From Pseudomonadota bacterium (GTDB lineage Bacteria > Pseudomonadota > Gammaproteobacteria > Burkholderiales > Casimicrobiaceae), in the NCBI GenBank assembly GCA_022709775.1, contig JAKLIE010000035.1, forward strand, positions 1 through 9,551: a DNA stretch of 9,551 nt. Reading direction: 5' to 3'. The notes under the pieces are model-generated. The model saw only the letters and a program-made list of their open reading frames with translations, ran no database searches and was not told the origin of the DNA. Positions 6,164-9,551 of the stretch are shown in pieces. The first letter of the stretch is position 1; every line of letters begins with the position of its first letter. A program made the position numbers and the translations under genes.

Positions 6164-7006
6164 ATGTCGGCTACGAAGGCATTCGGTCTCGCGGGCATCA
6201 TCGGCTGGCCGGTGGCGCATTCGCGCTCGCCGGTGGTCCACAACTACTGGCTCGCCGAGCACCACCTGCCGGGAAGCTACGTCCTGCTGCCGGTCCTGCC
6301 CGAGCGGCTGCCCGCCGCGGTCGCGGGGCTCGTGGCGCTGGGCTTCCGCGGCTGCAACGTCACGACGCCGCACAAGCAGGCGGTGATGCGGCTGATCGAG
6401 CACGTCGACCCGATGGCCGCGCGGATCGGCGCCGTCAACACGATCGTCGTCCAGGAGGACGGCAGCCTGCGCGGCTTCAACAACGACGGCAACGGCTTCG
6501 TGCAGGGCCTCCGCGACGAGAAGCCCGACTGGCGGCCGGACGACGGCCCGATCGCGGTCGTGGGCGCCGGCGGCGCCGCGCGCGCGATCGTCGTCGCGCT
6601 CGCGGCCCAGGGCGCGCGCGAGATCCGGCTCGTCAACCGGACCTTCGAGAAGGCGCGGCAACTCGCCGCCGAGCTCGGCCCGCCGATCTCCGCCGTGCGC
6701 TGGGAGGAACGCGGCGAGGCGCTGCGCGGCATCGCGACGCTCGTCAACGCGACGACGCAGGGCAGCGCGGGCAAGCCCGCGCTCGACCTTCCGCTCGATG
6801 CGCTGCCGCGCGAGGCGATCGTCGGCGACGCGATCTACGTGCCGCCCGAGACGCCGCTGCTCGCCGCGGCGCGCGCGCGCGGCAACCGCACCGTCAACGG
6901 GCTGGGCATGCTGCTCAACCAGGCGCGACCGGCGTTCGAGGCGTGGTTCGGCGTGATGCCGTCGATCACGCCGGGACTGCGCCGCGCGATCGAGGCGACG
7001 TTCTGA
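6164..7006 (+). CDS. Shikimate/quinate dehydrogenase (AroE family)
   Basis: This 280-residue protein should interconvert shikimate (or quinate) and its 3-dehydro form with a nicotinamide cofactor. Substrate-domain residues are present: Ser20 and Ser22 in AHSRSPVVHN (18-27), catalytic Lys71 in NVTTPHK (65-71), Asn92 in GAVNTIV (89-95) and catalytic Asp108. The Rossmann loop is VVGAGGAARA (132-141), and NRT (158-160) is the usual NADP-phosphate-binding signature. GLGMLLNQARPAFEAWFG closes the active site. One oddity is NNDG at 106-109, where nearly all family members have NTDG. The position next to a dehydratase-like gene, 2 nt before a short-chain dehydrogenase and away from any biosynthetic aro gene, suggests a catabolic paralogue. 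The ATG at 6164 has GGAG 11 nt upstream; the 85-bp gap before it holds no clear promoter. Family call is firm; substrate is inferred. Confidence 0.9.
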   Translation: MSATKAFGLAGIIGWPVAHSRSPVVHNYWLAEHHLPGSYVLLPVLPERLPAAVAGLVALGFRGCNVTTPHKQAVMRLIEHVDPMAARIGAVNTIVVQEDGSLRGFNNDGNGFVQGLRDEKPDWRPDDGPIAVVGAGGAARAIVVALAAQGAREIRLVNRTFEKARQLAAELGPPISAVRWEERGEALRGIATLVNATTQGSAGKPALDLPLDALPREAIVGDAIYVPPETPLLAAARARGNRTVNGLGMLLNQARPAFEAWFGVMPSITPGLRRAIEATF

Positions 7007-7008
7007 CG

Positions 7009-7791
7009 ATGGCGACGCCGGCCGTGCCGCCGATGTTCTCGCTCGCCGGTCGCGTGGCGCTCGTCACGGGCGCCTCGCGCGGCCTGGGGCTCGGCATGGC
7101 CGAGGGGCTCGCCGGGGCGGGCGCCACCGTCGTGCTGAACGGCCGCGACCGCGCGACGCTCGAGGCGAAGTGCGATGCGTTGCGCGCGCGGGGTCTCGCC
7201 GCCGACGCCGAGCCGTTCGACGTGACCGACGAGGCGGCGGCGCGCAGCGGCGTCGACGCGGTCGCCGCGCGCCACGGGCGGCTCGACATCCTGGTCGCGA
7301 ACGCAGGCACGCACCACGGCGCCCCGCTCGCCCGTTGGACGACGGCGGACTGGCGCCGCGTGATGGCCGCGAACCTCGACGCGTGCTTCGTGCTGGCGCA
7401 GCAGGCGTCCGCTCACATGGTCCGCGCGAAGCACGGCCGCATCGTCTTCACCGGATCGCTCACCGGGACGCTCGGCCGCCCGGGGATCCACGGCTACGCG
7501 GCGTCGAAGGCGGCGCTCGCGAGCCTCGGCCGCACGCTCGCGGCGGAGCTGGGCGAGCACGGGATCACCTGCAACACGATCGCGCCCGGCTACTTCGAGA
7601 CCGACCTCTCGGCGAAGCTCAGGCAGGACACGGCGATGGTCGAGCGCATCAACCAGCGCGTGCCTGCGCGCCGCTGGGGCACGCCCCGCGACCTCGCCGG
7701 TCTCGCGGTGTTCCTCGCGAGCGACGCGTCGTCCTACGTCAACGGCCAGCAGATCGTCGTCGACGGCGGCATGAGCGCCGTCCTGTTCTGA
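7009..7791 (+). CDS. Short-chain dehydrogenase/reductase (SDR), gluconate 5-dehydrogenase-like
   Basis: This is a complete 260-residue classical SDR. The cofactor loop is TGASRGLG (20-27). Arg46 in NGRD, just after beta-2, suggests NADP(H) preference, and DVT (71-73) and NAG (98-100) follow. The catalytic tetrad is Asn122, Ser150, Tyr163 and Lys167 (YAASK, 163-167). The tail is YVNGQQIVVDGGMSAVLF. Overall it resembles gluconate 5-dehydrogenase/3-oxoacyl-ACP reductase-type SDRs that oxidise or reduce a secondary alcohol; the substrate cannot be read from sequence. It starts 2 nt after the shikimate dehydrogenase stop, so co-transcription is nearly certain and it probably acts on the same or a neighbouring metabolite, for example a hydroxyl of a quinate-like ring. 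The ATG at 7009 fits the usual short SDR N-terminus; the open frame further upstream overlaps the previous gene and is not used. Confidence 0.9.
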   Translation: MATPAVPPMFSLAGRVALVTGASRGLGLGMAEGLAGAGATVVLNGRDRATLEAKCDALRARGLAADAEPFDVTDEAAARSGVDAVAARHGRLDILVANAGTHHGAPLARWTTADWRRVMAANLDACFVLAQQASAHMVRAKHGRIVFTGSLTGTLGRPGIHGYAASKAALASLGRTLAAELGEHGITCNTIAPGYFETDLSAKLRQDTAMVERINQRVPARRWGTPRDLAGLAVFLASDASSYVNGQQIVVDGGMSAVLF

Positions 7792-7852
7792 CGCGATGAC
7801 GCTCGCTCGAACGATGCGACGGGCGAGCGCCCGCACCGCGAGGACGCTGCCG

Positions 7853-8287
7853 TCAGGACGGCGTGCCGGCGAGCCCGGGGGTCGGCATGCGCGCGATGCC
7901 GAGCGCCGCGAGGTCCTCGTCTTCCTGGTCCGTGAGTCCGCTGACCGCCACCGCGCCGACGACCTGCCGGCCCGAGTACACGGGCAGGCCGCCGCCGAAC
8001 GCGGTCAGCAGCGGGTCCGCGTAGTACGAGACGTCGATGCCGCGCGAGCGGATCGTCTCGCCGAGGACCCGCGTCGGGCGCCGCAGCCGCGCCGCCGTGC
8101 GCGCCTTGGCGGTCGCGACGGCGACCGACGAGACCGGCGCGCCGTCGAGGCGCAGCAGCGCCAGGAGCTCCCCGTGCGCGTCGGCGACCGCGACGACCGC
8201 GGTGCGCCCGCGCGCGACGAGCTCGGCCCGGATCGCATCCACCGCGGCGGCCGCGTCGTCGTGGCCGAGCGTGGGCTCGAACTTCAT
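7853..8287 (-). CDS. HbpS/GlcG-like small protein (DUF336 family)
   Basis: This 144-residue protein belongs to the haem-binding HbpS/GlcG family. Typical features are VAVADAHGELLALLRLDGAP (32-51), the ATAKARTAARL stretch (58-68), FGGGLPVYSGRQVVGAVAVSG (97-117) and a final acidic helix. Members are common as accessory genes in glycolate, aromatic and diol catabolic clusters; some bind haem or corrinoids, but in most cases their role is unknown. No signal peptide is visible, so it should be cytosolic. The ATG at 8287-8285 has GGGGAG about 6 nt upstream. It points towards the SDR gene (61-bp gap between ends) and away from the binding-protein gene. A weak hairpin (GCTCGC at 7801-7806 with GCGAGC at 7823-7828) lies in the gap between the convergent ends, without a T-run. 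Confidence 0.8.
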   Translation of the reverse strand: MKFEPTLGHDDAAAAVDAIRAELVARGRTAVVAVADAHGELLALLRLDGAPVSSVAVATAKARTAARLRRPTRVLGETIRSRGIDVSYYADPLLTAFGGGLPVYSGRQVVGAVAVSGLTDQEDEDLAALGIARMPTPGLAGTPS

Positions 8288-8315
8288 GCGTTTCTCCCCG
8301 AGGTTGCCGGCGGCG

Positions 8316-8349
8316 CCGGCCGCGGCGATTATCGCACCGGCCGCAGCGA
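8316..8349. repeat. Near-perfect 13-bp direct repeat at 21-bp spacing, with a small palindrome between
   Basis: CCGGCCGCGGCGA (8316-8328) recurs as CCGGCCGCAGCGA (8337-8349), 12 of 13 bases identical, with starts exactly 21 bp (two helical turns) apart. GCGATTATCGC (8325-8335), a 5-bp inverted repeat around one base, lies between them. This is in the 168-bp gap between the divergent HbpS-like and binding-protein genes, so a regulator site is possible. GC-rich sequence makes chance matches common. Confidence 0.3.
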
Positions 8350-8440
8350 CCCCGCGGGAGCGGGTACGCTACGCTCCGGGTCCCAGGAGTCCCCCCGGTC
8401 CTCACCGACCGATGCAGTCAGCCGTCTCCATTATTCCTAG

Positions 8441-8449
8441 AAGGAGGAG
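8441..8449 (+). promoter_or_regulatory. Strong Shine-Dalgarno site of the binding-protein gene
   Basis: AAGGAGGAG at 8441-8449 ends 6 nt before the ATG at 8456. It is the strongest ribosome-binding site in the window and fixes the start of the signal-peptide protein. It fits the high expression expected of a periplasmic binding protein. Confidence 0.75.
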
Positions 8450-8455
8450 TCCATC

Positions 8456-9551
8456 ATGGTCCGCATTCCCCGCCTGCTCGCCGTCGCCACGCTCGCGCTG
8501 TTCGCGGCGCCGGCGCTCGCCCAGGCCCCGATCAAGATCGTCGGACTGGTCGAGCTGTCCGGCACCGGCGCCACGTCCGGCACGAACTTCGACAATGGCG
8601 CGAAGCTCGCCGTCAAGGAGATCAACGCCGCAGGCGGCATCCTCGGCAGGCAGGTCCAGTACACGTCGAGCGACACGCAGTCGAATCCCGGCGTCGCCAA
8701 GGCGCTCGCGCAGAAGGCCGTCGACGACGGCGCCTACGTCGTGATGGGCCCGGTGTTCTCCGGCTCGATCCTCGTCAGCATGGAGGAGACGCGGCGCGCC
8801 GAGATCCCGAACTTCACGGGGGGCGAAGCCTCGGCGATCACGCAAAAGGGCAATCCGTACATCTTCCGCACGTCGTTCACGCAGGCCTCGGCGATGCCGA
8901 AGGTCGCGCGCTACATCAAGAACGGCCTCAAGGCGAAGACCGTCGACGTGATGTGGGTCAACAACGACTTCGGCAAGGGCGGCCGCGACATGATCGTCAA
9001 GTCGCTCGAGGCCGAGGGCATCAAGGTCGGCGCCGACATCTCGACCGATCCCGGCCAGGTCGACTTCTCGTCCGCGGTCCTCAAGGCGAAGCAGTCGAAC
9101 GGCGACGCGCTGTTCGTCTACACGAACGAGGAGGAGTCGGCGCGCGCGCTGCGCGAGCTCCGCAAGCAGGGCTACGCGAAGCCGGTCGTCGGCGAGACGA
9201 CGCTCACCAGCCAGAAGGTGATCGAGCTCGCGGGCGAGGCGGCGAACGGCGCGGTCGCGCACGTCGGCCTCTCCGCCGACGCGCCGCTGCCGCCGATCAG
9301 GGCCTTCGACGCGGCCTTCCAGCGCGAGTACAAGGCCAAGGCCGACCACAACGGGCTCAAGGGGTACAGCGGGATCTACTTCGTCAAGGTGATCACCGAG
9401 CGGATCGGCAAGGTCGACGGCAAGGCGTTCGCCGCGGCGATGAAGGGCGCGAAGATCAGCGTGAAGGACAACCCGGGCGTGCTGATGGACGTCACGTTCG
9501 ACCAGAACGGCGACCTCGACCGCGAGAGCTTCCTCTCGAAGGTGGTGGACG
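8456..9551 (+). CDS. Branched-chain-amino-acid-type ABC transporter substrate-binding protein, partial
   Basis: The first 365 residues are present and the gene runs off the right edge, close to its normal end (families are about 375-400 residues). A clear Sec signal peptide (MVRIPRLL, a hydrophobic core, then ALA before Gln23) sends it to the periplasm. The mature part is a Leu/Ile/Val-binding-protein (LivJ/LivK-like, type I periplasmic) fold: IKIVGLVELSGTGATSG (26-42), NGAKLAVKEINAAGGILGR (47-65), VVMGPVFSGSIL (95-106), DFGKGGRDM (171-179) and GYSGIYFVKVI (303-313). Members bind amino acids, urea, or, in many soil betaproteobacteria, aromatic and other organic acids. Membrane and ATPase subunits should follow beyond the window. 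It is likely the uptake arm for the catabolic cluster, but the ligand is unknown. The start is fixed by the AAGGAGGAG site. Confidence 0.9.
   Translation, partial: MVRIPRLLAVATLALFAAPALAQAPIKIVGLVELSGTGATSGTNFDNGAKLAVKEINAAGGILGRQVQYTSSDTQSNPGVAKALAQKAVDDGAYVVMGPVFSGSILVSMEETRRAEIPNFTGGEASAITQKGNPYIFRTSFTQASAMPKVARYIKNGLKAKTVDVMWVNNDFGKGGRDMIVKSLEAEGIKVGADISTDPGQVDFSSAVLKAKQSNGDALFVYTNEEESARALRELRKQGYAKPVVGETTLTSQKVIELAGEAANGAVAHVGLSADAPLPPIRAFDAAFQREYKAKADHNGLKGYSGIYFVKVITERIGKVDGKAFAAAMKGAKISVKDNPGVLMDVTFDQNGDLDRESFLSKVVD

Noticed and set aside
7801..7828. Hairpin GCTCGC/GCGAGC between the convergent SDR and HbpS-like genes, as a bidirectional terminator
   Set aside because: The stem is only 6 bp with a 16-nt loop and no T-run on either strand; too weak to call in such GC-rich DNA.
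8402..9349. Long antisense frame opposite the binding-protein gene
   Set aside because: Shadow of a clearly coding gene that has a signal peptide and a strong ribosome site; the antisense product has no motif.

Overview
The window is about 9.5 kb of very GC-rich, densely coding bacterial DNA. The gene families (a PcaR/PcaU-type IclR regulator, a Liv-type periplasmic binding protein, catabolic-style gene pairs) and the base composition suggest a proteobacterium, most likely a betaproteobacterium of the Burkholderiales type. That taxonomic call is inference; no rRNA or other marker is present.

Left block, minus strand (about 3091 down to 1): a three-gene operon. In transcription order it encodes an acylating (CoA-dependent) aldehyde dehydrogenase of the sulfoacetaldehyde/acetaldehyde dehydrogenase type (2996-1548), a short citrate synthase-fold protein of the citryl-CoA lyase type (1497-643), and an acetolactate synthase-like thiamine-diphosphate enzyme cut by the window edge (590-3). 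A good sigma70-like promoter (TTGACG, 17 bp, TATCGT) lies at 3114-3086. A perfect 12-bp inverted repeat with a 10-bp spacer (3115-3148) touches its -35 box.

Centre and right, plus strand: an IclR regulator of the PcaR/PcaU kind (3280-4167) is divergent from the left operon. It is followed by a gene with the fold of 4-hydroxyphenylpyruvate dioxygenase (4298-5194), a sugar-isomerase-like TIM barrel resembling 3-dehydroshikimate dehydratase (5191-6078), a shikimate/quinate dehydrogenase (6164-7006) and a short-chain dehydrogenase (7009-7791). Then come a convergent HbpS/GlcG-like small protein (8287-7853, minus) and the start of a branched-chain-amino-acid-type ABC substrate-binding protein (8456 to the window end).

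How it may work together (inference): the plus-strand genes look like a variant of the quinate/shikimate-to-aromatics route. The dioxygenase-like and dehydratase-like proteins correspond to the two halves of the fused enzyme QuiC, but here they are two genes in reversed order. Both have lost part of their expected metal ligands, so the classical 3-dehydroshikimate dehydratase and dioxygenase reactions are doubtful and a different substrate is plausible. The minus operon could take a 2-oxo acid or other C-C substrate to an aldehyde (TPP enzyme), then to an acyl-CoA (aldehyde dehydrogenase), then form or break a C-C bond (citrate synthase fold). The periplasmic binding protein would supply substrate uptake. 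The IclR protein probably controls the left operon through the palindrome. No RNA genes, CRISPR arrays or mobile elements were seen.
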